NCBI RefSeq assembly: GCF_964019385.1
Contig: NC_088650.1
Span: 27,468,466 to 27,532,465 of the forward strand
Length of the DNA: 64,000 bases
Source of the DNA: Sycon ciliatum
Taxonomy: Eukaryota; Porifera; Calcarea; Leucosolenida; Sycettidae
Reading direction: 5' to 3'
A program made the position numbers and the translations under genes. Shown here in pieces: positions 1-12,168 of the stretch. The notes under the pieces were generated by a model. The model was given only the letters and a program-made list of their open reading frames with translations, made no database searches and had not been told where the DNA came from. Position 1 is the first letter of the stretch, and each line of letters opens with the position of its first letter.

Positions 1-508
1 CCAACAAAATCAGCGAAGCGCTTGCCCAAGAAAGAAGGTGCGGAACTACTTACCCTATCCCGCTAGAAGGTCGTTGCAGTGTACTTGAAAAATGCTAGCT
101 TGCCTTTATCGCCTGCCACCTGGAGGCATGGATCGCTTGAAAACGAAGTTTCTTGACCTGAATTTGAACGCGCGTCTTGTTCAGCATATTGTTGAGTGGT
201 GAAGGGTCTGCCTCAAACACTGACGAAGACGTCGACCTTAGCTGCAAGTGCAGCGAAGCGGGAGGCCACAAACTAAAGCTTGGTTCGTCGACAATACTCT
301 GCCTCAATTTCTAGCTGATTTCTTTTTCCTTCGAGTGGACAAAATAAATTCGAAAAAATCGCTCTGGGAAGCGACCATTTTAATGACGCGGAGGAAGTAC
401 GTGGTAGTACGACTGTACTGTATTCTGCAGTACGACTGTACTGTATTCTGCAGCCCCTCGCCTACTAAAACTGGACTACTATGCTGTGTTATCTGTGTGC
501 ATTTCTAG
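1..508. other. left edge, probable ABCA intron
   Basis: No gene is firmly supported here. On the + strand a short open stretch ending at 286 reads TKAWF. In phase it could precede the exon at 509 ([11 protein letters not shown]), because ABCA proteins usually have a WF/WY-NN-x-YH motif at this junction. However, the donor would be a weak GTCGAC and the acceptor is poor. On the - strand 95-307 is open but matches nothing I recognise. A 20-bp sequence (GTACGACTGTACTGTATTCTG) is directly repeated near 405-450. Confidence 0.3.
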
Positions 509-1095
509 TCATATCATGGACAACCAATTGCCATGAACGTGTTCTCCAACATGCACTTGAAGGCCATGATGGATTTAAAGTCGGCTGCCTACAGGGAATA
601 CTTCATTGAGACGGCCAATGAGCCTCTGCCACCGCCTATTAGCCGCCAGGTAGATAGTTGTGTTTTGTTGCTTTGATGCTGAAAGGACTGTTCCTGATTT
701 TACCTTGTTCTTCGAAGTACATTTCTTGGTGTGCTGCGTTTGACCACCAACTCTACAATATTGTGAAAGGCAGTGGTGTCATCTGCAATCTAAAATGTAA
801 CTGAGATGCTGAAAGTGTAGTATTTGCTCGGGACAACCATATTTGTCAGATTTGTTGCAATAGCTCATGTGAACAATACCTTGTCATGTTGGAGATTACA
901 CAGTCCTACAGTCCTCGACAGTTTTGATCGGGACATTTGGTTGCTTCATCTATTGCAGGTTGCGCAGGCTGGAAATTCCATCGGAGCCTTTGTCTTTGCT
1001 TCCCTGGTTGCGTTTGGAATGGCTTTCCTGTCTGCTTCCTTTGTCGTATCACCGGTGGAAGAGGTCAGCAACAAGGTAAGAGTATGCCGGAGACC

Positions 1096-1134
<39 letters not shown>

Positions 1135-1194
1135 CTTTCTTTCTCTCTGTCTCTCTCTGTCTCTCTCTCTACCCCTCTCTCCCCTCTCTCTTTG

Positions 1195-1240
<46 letters not shown>

Positions 1241-3952
1241 GACACCTTTGAAGGCACACACGCAATTGCAGCTTGTAATTTGTGCTCTATTACTTTGGCT
1301 ATTCTCCAGGCGAGGCACATTCAACGTCTGTGCGGTGTCAAGGGCACCGTGTATTGGCTGGCTCACTTTTCCTGGGATATCGTCTTCTTCATCTTGCCGG
1401 CCCTGGTTCTGGTTGTTGTGTTTGCTGCATTCAACGTGGATGCGTATCAAGGAGAAGCACTCGGTGCTGTGTTTGTGCTACTGGTAGGTACACACGCTGT
1501 ACTGTACTGTATGTGCTTGCATGCTTAGTGTTGCACACACACACTCCCACAACCACAAGGTGCCAGGACTCTGCTGTGCAATGTTTTCCCCTGAAAATAA
1601 AATAAAAAAGAGAGGACCCTACGTTTACAAGTTATCCGTTTTTTTAATCCTTGGCTCTCCATCTGAGTTTAATCCGAAACAAATCGATTCTCTTTTCACT
1701 GGGGGTGAACAACTGACCTGTATTTCTTATCCACTAGCTTGAATCCTATTTTTTTACTTCTTGGCTGACAATGTATCGTAATGGTGCACCCCTTTGCTCA
1801 GTAAAGTGGACTTTGAAGTCTGAGCTAGTGTATCCTCAGTGCGCCCTGTTCAGGAAAATGTCATGACTTGAGCATGGCAGGGCCACCTGTCGCGTGGAGT
1901 TTTAGTGGTTGGCCATATCAGCCACAGGTTGTGGGTACTTAGGGCTACATGGTGCACTGTGCATGGGACAGGGGGGGGGGGGAGAGAGAAGACTGGGTCT
2001 GATGTTTCTCTTGTTGTTGGGTTTTTCCTCCCCGCTGCTTCCGTCTGCAGTTGCTTTTTGGTCTCTGCTCCATCCCGCTTGCCTATTGGATATCGTTTGC
2101 GTTCTCTCAAGCGTCCAAGGCGTACAAGAACACGGCTTTCCTGTTCAGTGGTATTCCCCTGGTAAGATTGGTCATTGCAGTGCTGTGATCTCGGCTGCAG
2201 AGAAGACTCCGATAAGCAGTGAATTTGAGTGTGGAGTCCGACTGGATGTTTGCACATTCGGCATGGTGAATTAATAAAAAATCTTCCAATGGCTAAATTG
2301 ATCATGATCCCAAGTCAGTTGCCCTGGCATTTCTGTGGTAGGTATGACCTCATCACGATTGTATTTTTGTGCTTGTTGGTGTGCCACAGCTGTGCCTGAT
2401 TGTTGACTTTGCTCTCAAGTTCCCTGGTGTTGATCTGAACAGCGTGGCTGATTCTCTCAGGTATATCTTCTTCGCCATACCTCACTTCAGGTTAGTGCAC
2501 TTTCCCCGTGCCTGCGTGTGTATTACTGTGTGTGTGCGTGCGTGCGTGTGTGAGAAGAGGGCAGAGGCGAAGGAACCGGTGCAGCAGGTGCGGCCCAAGT
2601 CGCACCTATAATTTTATCCTGTGATTTCAGGAGCAATGAAATATAGGCCATTCGGGTCCAAGTTTCCTGAAAATTGCCCGATGGGGGTTGGGACCCTGTC
2701 TTTTCAGGGTCGCACCCATGTAGAATACCTTCCGACGCCCGGGGAGGGGGTTGTGCATGTTCTTGTACATGTGCATGTGCGCAAGGATGGTTGCGGGCTC
2801 ATTCTCGAGGCCATGACTTGATGTGTGCCACTGCATGTGTTACTGTACGGCTTTGCTTACTAATGTGTGCTTGTATGTGTCACTGTACAGCTTTGCTTAT
2901 GGTATTACCAGTTTGTACACCATCAACGAGCGGAAGAAAATCTGCAAGAAATTCCCAGTGTAAGTGACGAGGTATTGGCTGACGGGTCTCTCTGTTCAAA
3001 AGGCGGATCATTGGAGTGTAGAATGTGAAACAAAAACAACACAATTTGTACTGCAGGGGTGGGTAGCACAACTCTGTGTGCACATTGGCAGCATGTCAAT
3101 GCTATTGGTAACATTTTCTCCTGCATGTATGTGTGTGTGTGTGTACGTGTGTACGTGTGTGTATGTATGTGTGTGTACATGTATGTCGTGTGTGTATGTC
3201 CTTGCGTGTGTGTATCTGTATGATAATTTGCATTCTGCAGCGTTGCAACTGGCCGTGGCCTAAGCCGAGATGATTGCTACACTCAATTCAACATCATCAC
3301 CAATCTGTATGACACCACACAACCTGGCCTGGGAGTAGAGTGTCTCTACATGTTCTTCATGACTTTCTTCTATGCTGGCATGGTCTATCTTGCTGAGGTA
3401 GGTGATTGTTGCTTGGCACACATGCACACGCACACACACATGCATGCATAGCACACGTGCACGTGCACACTCATACTGGTGTGTTTGAGCTTTCAACTAC
3501 CCACGGTTCTAAACCATGTTAATAAATTTGTATTTAAATACCGGTATGTGTTTATTGTATTTTGGCAGATGGGCTTCTTTAGAATGCTGCAACAAAAGGT
3601 GATTAAAAAGATCAAAGGAGACAGCGACAACGATGAAGTAAGTGGAACAATGAGACACAGATTTGGATACGATGTGCACAAAGGTTCTCACTCATATCAT
3701 GTGTACTGGATGTTTGTTTGGACACCAGCTGTTAGGTCCCTCTGCCTGCCAGCCTGCCTCTCTGTCTTACCCTCTCTATCTGTCCATCTATCCATCTATC
3801 TATCTATTTTTCTCTCCATCTATCTATCTACAAAGTGTCTTAGGTCCTTGCTGAAAATACCTAAGGCCGAACTGATGAGTGTTTTGAATGCGAAACTCGG
3901 AGTCACGAGAAAGTTTTTGGTCTCTGTTGTTCTGCCTTGTGTGTCTATCTAC

Positions 3953-4004
<52 letters not shown>

Positions 4005-7000
4005 TTACGCTACTGATGAGTTCACAAAGAACGAAACAGTATGCTGTCCGTAGATTGAGTATCTATCTATCTTTCTATCTATCTATCTATCTATCTATCT
4101 CTCTATCTCTGGCCTGTCTGTTCACACGTTCAACATCCCCCCTCCCCACATCGCATGACTGCTGTGCTATCATGTTCTACACATTCTGCAGTTCCTTGCC
4201 AGGACGGCTGATGACAAGGAGGACGATGATGTTGCCAGGGAGAGGCGCAATGTCATTGAGAATCTAAACGACGTTATCAAGAAGGAAGCTGTCGTCTTGC
4301 ACAACTTGACCAAGGTGAGATCGATATTCGATAGTCTCCATCAGCTCTGCCAATCACCCTGCAAATCACCTTCTCCATCACAGTTCACCTTTGCATGGCT
4401 TGCACAGTCAACTTTGCTTATAACGACATTCGGCGGGGCATCGGAAAAATGTCCTTATTCGCGAAGTGTCCTTATACCCGAAGTCCCATTTGAATGTATG
4501 TGAGCCCATATTTTTGTATAGTATGACACGCATATCAAAATGAAAGCTCTTGTCATGCTCTATACCAACGTGTACCCCATTTTCATATTACAATTGAAAG
4601 GAACTATGAAGTCGATACGGAAGGGAAATGAAAAACTAGCGTTATGCAAGTTTTGGAGCCATCTACAGGGACATGTACATGTACATGACATGCATGATGA
4701 TTACTGTACAATCATGTACACCTACATGTACAACCACAGGACATTGTAGCTGTGCTGATCACTCCAACCAAGAGTCCATAAACAAGAGTATGCAACTGTG
4801 ATCTCTTTTCTATGGGCCAGATGCGCGGCGCGCCGCCTTCATTACATCATTCACCTGCAGTCCGCGCACTGCGGAAAATCAAACACCGCACTTTCCCTCT
4901 GGTTTGAAATGAACTTTCTTGCGGAACTGGAGTTCACGCGCCAAAATTTAAAGATCGCGTAGGTACTGGAACGAATCGAGCAAAAACGGATGGGCTCGTA
5001 CGAGAAATTGTGAGTTTGAATGCATGCTTTCAGAGCGTGATGAAGGCAAGTTACGTAATGAAGGCAGCGCGCCGCGCACTGACCCATAACCACAGTTGCA
5101 TACTCTTGTTTATGCACTCTTGCTCCAACATGTAGTTAGAAGCAAAAAAATAAAAAGCACCCCCCCCCCCTTGGCTGCATCTTCTTGCATGTGTGCCTTT
5201 ATCCATCGCCATGCATAGCATGGGTTCTGGTACTTCTGCATGACAGGTACTTGAAATAGCTGTCAAAAGCGCGGAAAGTCGTTATTCAAGCAGTGAATAT
5301 GACCTCGGGGCACTAAAAGCATGTCATTATTCGCGAATTGTCGTTATTCAGATAGTCGTTGTATCCGAAGTTAAATGTATACAGTTAGATGGGACTTTGC
5401 TCTGGGCATGGAAATTCTGTCGTTATTCGCGAATTGTCGTTATATCCGCAGTCGTTATTAGCGAAGTTCACTGTATGTCTGGCAAGAAGACTGAAAGGCT
5501 TGCTTGAGTGGATTATTTAATTTTTTTAACTCAGCCATGCTCCTTGTGTGTGTGTGTGTGCTCTTTCAAATTTCTTTGTTATCCTTCAAGTGATGTGCTG
5601 TGCCGTTGTGTTGCTGTGTTCTTCAAGTGATGTGCTGTGCCGTTGTGTTGCTGTGTTCTTGTAGGTGTACAACTCTTTCCTGGGTCGTCCTGCAGCAGAC
5701 AACTTGTGCCTGACTATCCCGCAGGGTGAATGCTTTGGCCTATGTGGTGTGAATGGTAAGCAATGGTATTACAGTAATATCTGTACGAGTGAGGGTCGAC
5801 GTTGCACCATACCGGTGTGGGTGGACAGTTGATGGTTACTCACTCTCCCCCTGTCTGTCCGTATCTCTCTGTCTGTATGTCTGTCTATCTGTCTGTCTGT
5901 CTGCGTGTCTGTCTGTCTGTCTGCGTGTCTGTCTGTCTATCCTGCTATTCATGTGGGCCCCTAATAGTACCATGTCAAAGTGTGGACAGGCTGTGTGTGA
6001 ATACACTATGGTGTATATGAGTAGAATCGTGTGTGAATGCACTCGTTCAATGCACCAGACACTCCTACACCAGGTGGTTATGCTGGGTGGTGCCCACACA
6101 GACTATATACTATGTCACTGTGCAAAGTGTCCCTTGCTAAGTTGCTGTGTGTGCTGTGTGGTGTGAGTGACTCGCGCCCTGGGTGTACCTGCACATGTGT
6201 ATGCGCGTGCATGCACACTGTGTACATGTACTTACAAAGCTTGTCATGGTTTTCCCAGTTAAAGCACACTGACTTTGATGCTTTGAGCCAATTAAAAAAA
6301 AGCTTTGTTATTCACTGGACCTCATTGTGATCGGTGGTTCCGTCAGTCGCTCTAAATTCCGCCGATGAGATCTAACAGGTTCTAACACCTAGCTGCCATT
6401 AGACTCAGCGTGTACTGGCATGTACCGTAATGTCGCGTGCATAAGCCGGATTTGTGCATAAGCCTGTCTCGTGTAGAAGCATGAAATCTGCAACAGCTTT
6501 TCGCGTACAAGCCTGTCGCATGCATAAGCCGGGCCAGTACACGAGACGCGCCACGTGTCGCGTGCGTAAGCCGGGCTACTACGCAAGACTGGTGAGCGCG
6601 CCTTTTACATGTTCATGTTTGCATGGTACCGTACACTTGCGAAAAAAAAGAAAAAAAATCCCGTTGGAAAATGTTGGTTTTGACGTCCAAAAGTCAGCAG
6701 TTTGCGCATACAAGCCTGGTTATTGAGTGGTGCTTGTCATATAAGCCTGTCTCGTGTATAAGCCTGTCTTGTGTACAAGCCTGACTCCATCACCGGCTTA
6801 TAGGCATATAAGCCCCGGCTAATGCACGCGACATTACGGTATATATTATGATTATTATGCGTGCATGTTTGAATCCCTGTTGCATGTTTGAATCCCTGTT
6901 GTATGTTTGTGAAGGCGCTGGAAAGACGACAACGTTCAATATGATGACTGGAGATACTCCGTCCACATCGGGAACAGTCTATCTACAAGGCTATGACATC

Positions 7001-10000
7001 AGCACACACCTCAGAGAGGTACTGACAACTTCTTTTTTAAAGTACATGGCTAGTGAACTTTATCCTTGTGTTTGTTGCTCGTGAACCTCTAGCCGTGAGG
7101 TGCTGATCTCCACTTCTATCAATCATGTGCCAATGATAACTATGTACAATACCCAAGCCGGTATCCCACCCCCAATACACAGCAGGGACTTTGCCAATAT
7201 GTGTCCAGCCCGCGTGCTATGTCCACACCGCTGCAGTTTCTTGACACATACCCAAAGTATTGTCTTCATTAGCTGCGTGGGTTGGATGGATTCCGGGGGT
7301 TGGATGGATTCCGGGGGTTGGATGGATTCCGGGGGTTGGATGGATTCCGTGGGTTGGATGGATTCCGGGGGTTGGATGGATTCCGGGGGTTGGATGGATT
7401 CCGGGGGTTGGATGGATTCCGGGGGTTGGATGGATTCCGGGGGTTGGATGGATTCCGGGGGTTGGATGGATTCCGGGGGTTGGATGGATTCCGGGGGTTG
7501 GATGGATTCCGGGGGTTGGATGGATTCCGGGGGTTGGATGGATTCCGGGGGTTGGATGGATTCCGGGGGTTGGATGGATTCCGGGGGTTGGATGGATTCC
7601 GGGGGTTGGATGGATTCCGGGGGTTGGATGGATTCCGGGGGTTGGATGGATTCCGGGGGTTGGATGGATTCCGGGGGTTGGATGGATTCCGGGGGTTGGA
7701 TGGATTCCGGGGGTTGGATGGATTCCGGGGGTTGGATGGATTCCGGGGGTTGGATGGATTCCGGGGGTTGGATGGATTCCGGGGGTTGGATGGATTCCGG
7801 GGGTTGGATGGATTCCGGGGGTTGGATGGATTCCGGGGGTTGGATGGATTCCGGGGGTTGGATGGATTCCGGGGGTTGGATGGATTCCGGGGGTTGGATG
7901 GATTCCGGGGGTTGGATGGATTCCGGGGGTTGGATGGATTCCGGGGGTTGGATGGATTCCGGGGGTTGGATGGATTCCGGGGGTTGGATGGATTCCGGGG
8001 GTTGGATGGATTCCGGGGGTTGGATGGATTCCGGGGGTTGGATGGATTCCGGGGGTTGGATGGATTCCGGGGGTTGGATGGATTCCGGGGGTTGGATGGA
8101 TTCCGGGGGTTGGATGGATTCCGGGGGTTGGATGGATTCCGGGGGTTGGATGGATTCCGGGGGTTGGATGGATTCCGGGGGTTGGATGGATTCCGGGGGT
8201 TGGATGGATTCCGGGGGTTGGATGGATTCCGGGGGTTGGATGGATTCCGGGGGTTGGATGGATTCCGGGGGTTGGATGGATTCCGGGGGTTGGATGGATT
8301 CCGGGGGTTGGATGGATTCCGGGGGTTGGATGGATTCCGGGGGTTGGATGGATTCCGGGGGTTGGATGGATTCCGGGGGTTGGATGGATTCCGGGGGTTG
8401 GATGGATTCCGGGGGTTGGATGGATTCCGGGGGTTGGATGGATTCCGGCAATTGAAGTAATACTGTAAGTCTACAAATTTCCGGCACGTTTAAATTTCAG
8501 TCTCCCCGGGCTAAAACACATTTTGGCCGCATAAAAATTCCAGCCTGTCCCCCTGCTGCCACATGAAGTTTCTATTACTCCAATGTACTAATGAAATTGT
8601 GCATTTTGGTTCTCTGCAGACCCAGCCTTTGCTCCACTGTGTATTTCGTAACATGTTGGTGTCTTTCTCTTCTTACTCAGGTTCAGCGCAATATCGGCTA
8701 CTGTCCGCAGTTTGATGCTCTGCTTGAGCGGCTGACGTCGAGAGAGCTGCTTGCCCTGTACTGCCGCCTGCGTGGCATACCCGAGGAGTACATTGTACCC
8801 ACCGTCGAGAGCATCATCTCCGAAATGCACTTGACCGACTGGGCCGACAAGACCTGTGGAACATACAGGTAGCGTACCACAGTGGATAATCTCTGTACTC
8901 CTCTGTACATGTACGACTGTGGACATTGAAATACGGTGGCATGACCGGGACCGGCGCCCTTACCGCCTTAGAGCGTACACTCACGTTTATGTACACACTG
9001 CAAAGAACGGACCAGCTGTGCTCTCGGCTGCAAGGCCAGCGCCCGTGGCCGCTTGACTTCTCAACGGATTTCAATGTCCACGGCAGTTCATGATTGTGTC
9101 TATGCACATGCATGCATGCCTTTTGGCATGGTGTTTGGTGCTGTGCAGTGCTGCATGTGATGCAATGCTTGGGTACTGTATCAACTACAGTAGAAAGTGC
9201 ACTTCTACACATTGTACCTGTACACAGAATGAAAACATTTGTAGATGCAGATGTAACCGCTTCATAAGGCTGCACTGAAAACATTCTTTGTTTCAGGTAA
9301 CCTCACTGACTGATGTTTGGGGGGGGGGGGGGGGCAGCCGATTTGTAGAAGGGTCCACACATTATTTATCCTTCTCTTTCTCTTCTTTTCTTTTCGTGCA
9401 GTGGTGGTAACAAGCGTAAGCTAAGCGTAGCCGTAGCCTTGGTCGGCAACCCACCCATCCTTTTCCTGGTAAGAGGGAAATTGTACATGCTATATGTATG
9501 GGCTGTTTGTTCTTACTGCAACAGAGGTGGGAATTAGTCCTCACCAAAAGCCCCATTCCAAACTTTCACCCCACTAGGCATCCTCATGGTCAGCACCCTA
9601 CCCTAGTCCTCTCACAATCAGCTTACCAGTGCTAAGTACACACTCTACTTTGTCAATGTCTGCCTGTAGTTATGGCTGTGTAGCAGATCTGGTCTAGCTT
9701 TGGTGCTTGCTTGCACGCCTTCCCTGTGACAGCCTGCATGTGGCTAGCGTGAGATTGGTGTGAGACGTGTGAACGTGATGCTGCTGTTATGTTGTAGCTA
9801 TGGGCCTGTTGAGTGCAGGGCATGCACTGATGCACACACACACTGTGTGCAGGGATTGCACACATCCAGCCAGTCTGTGCTAGAACCCGTGTAGCAGGCT
9901 GCCCGTTAACGCTTGGTATCCCTCCTGGCTGTTGGCGCTAGTTTTCCCTCCACTGCAGACACGGTCTGCTTGGTCAGGGCCAGGTATAAGAGCAGCTGCT

Positions 10001-10945
10001 GGTCTGGGTTAGTTTGTCAAGTGTATACTCATCACCAGCCAGGTCCAGTCCCAGCTCAGCCTTGACTCAGCTCAGCCTCACCTCTGCTCAACCTTGCTTC
10101 GGGTCAGTCTTGTCTCATCTCTCTGCCAGTAGCCCACTGCTGCTGTTACCGCTGCTTTTTCAGGTCAGCTCCACTACTGGACCAGTTTTCTGTGTTTTAC
10201 CTTCTTCTTCTCCTCTAATGGCTTCCTCCTGTTTTCCGTTTTGTGTTCCTAATGTGTCCATGCTGTGTCAGGATGAGCCTACAGCTGGCATGGACCCCGG
10301 TGCACGCCGCTTCCTCTGGGATGTACTCACCGACGTACTGGCCTCGGGCAGGAGTATCGTGCTCACCTCCCACAGGTATGGTATACCCTGAACACTTGCA
10401 CACACACATACACACACACACCATGTACCATGTATACGCCCGTCGCAAGAGAAGCACGCAAATCTGCAAATGCACTGGATGTGCACCCACAGATGTTCTC
10501 TTATAGCAACGATAGCGAACAAGATCTGAATGAGACAGATCAAGACCTGCGCCAGAGTCTAATCCACACACCTGGCGGAGCCATGTGAATCGACCACCAA
10601 TGCACACCTGGTCTACACCACACGGAGTACATCGGCATAAAACGGCGAAGACAGTTACCTATGCACACCCTACACTTGCTGGGGTAACCAGTATAGACAG
10701 CACGCTGCTTTGATAGAAGCAGACACTAGATGCACTGGTACCTGAAGTGAAATTGGAGACTTTACCAACCATCCTCGGCTACTGAGTACTGGGAACCCAG
10801 AGCCAACAGACCTACCAACAACCTCAGCCATGAAAGCTATTATAGTAACGACACACTGGATTGTGGAGCTGAAACTAGTCTAACTTCCTAATGCTTTGGC
10901 AAGAAGGTAGACTTCCAACAGGTTGGACACACACACGCACACACG

Positions 10946-10995
<50 letters not shown>

Positions 10996-12083
10996 TACTT
11001 GTACTTGCTCACTGCCAAAACTGGTCACGTGGGTCTCCCCGGGAGAGGGGAGAGAGACTCAAAAGGAATCTTGGAAAGATGACTCAATTGGCCATTGAAC
11101 CACCCAACGGCCGACACCCCCTGAAATCCCCAAACTAGGGTGGACTTGAAATGATCCCACTTATGGGCTCACCACACCTCAGTAAGTGGGTGAGGACAAG
11201 GTGCAGAAAAAGGATTGACGGCATCAGGGTATCCGTCCCGGGATCCAACTGCAGGTACCCCTGCCCCCAGTGAAGGTAATACTTGGTACTAGTGTGGGTG
11301 GCTAAATCAGAGTGGATCTGATATAAGCTTCACTAGCACCATTGATTACACAAGAGTTAATCTAGCCAGAAGCAGTCCATGGTTAACAGGTATGTATACT
11401 TCAAACAGAAAGTATATGAACCCTGAAACCAACAAAGGTGGTAGGTACAACAATACACCTTCAAGCAGCCGAGCCCGTTGGCAACAGGCCCAACACTATC
11501 TGGCATAAGTGTACCCACCAACCGAACTAGCTGGCACCACACACACACACACACACACACACTGTACTGTACTGTACTGCACTGTCTTGCTCACTGCCAA
11601 AATTGGTCACGTGAGTCTCCCCGGGAGAGGGGAGAGAGGAGCTCAAAGGAATCTTGGAAAGAGGACCCAACTGGCTATTGAACCGCCCAACGGCCGACAC
11701 CCCCCCCCCCCCCCGAAATCCCAAACTATGGGTGGACTTGCAAATGATCCCACTTACGGGCTCACCACACCTCAGTAAGGGGCTATCCGGCAATATCGAT
11801 AATTTTCACGAAACGAAAAAGTTCAGTTACGGCCCTCCCTCACCCACCCACCCCCCTGAATGAAAAATAGATTGACTTGACAGCAAGAATGCCTTGATGT
11901 CTCACATATCATATTTTTCAAAACGAAACTCCCCTTGACCCACCAACCCATAAGCGAAACTGTTTCTCTTCGTGTAAAAGATCGATAATTATGGACGGCC
12001 CCTAAGTGGGTGACGACAAGGTGCAGAAAAAGGATTGACGGCGTCAGGGTATCCGTCCTGGGATCCAACTGCAGTTACCCCTG

Positions 12084-12168
<85 letters not shown>

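Noticed and set aside
248..286. Extra upstream ABCA exon reading TKAWF
   Set aside because: Phase would fit and the motif is suggestive, but the donor GTCGAC and the acceptor are both poor; kept only as a note.
7100..8487. ORFs of about 400-450 codons with [12 protein letters not shown] or PPESIQ repeats on both strands
   Set aside because: They are products of the 18-bp minisatellite with no start context or conserved flank, and they lie inside an ABCA intron.
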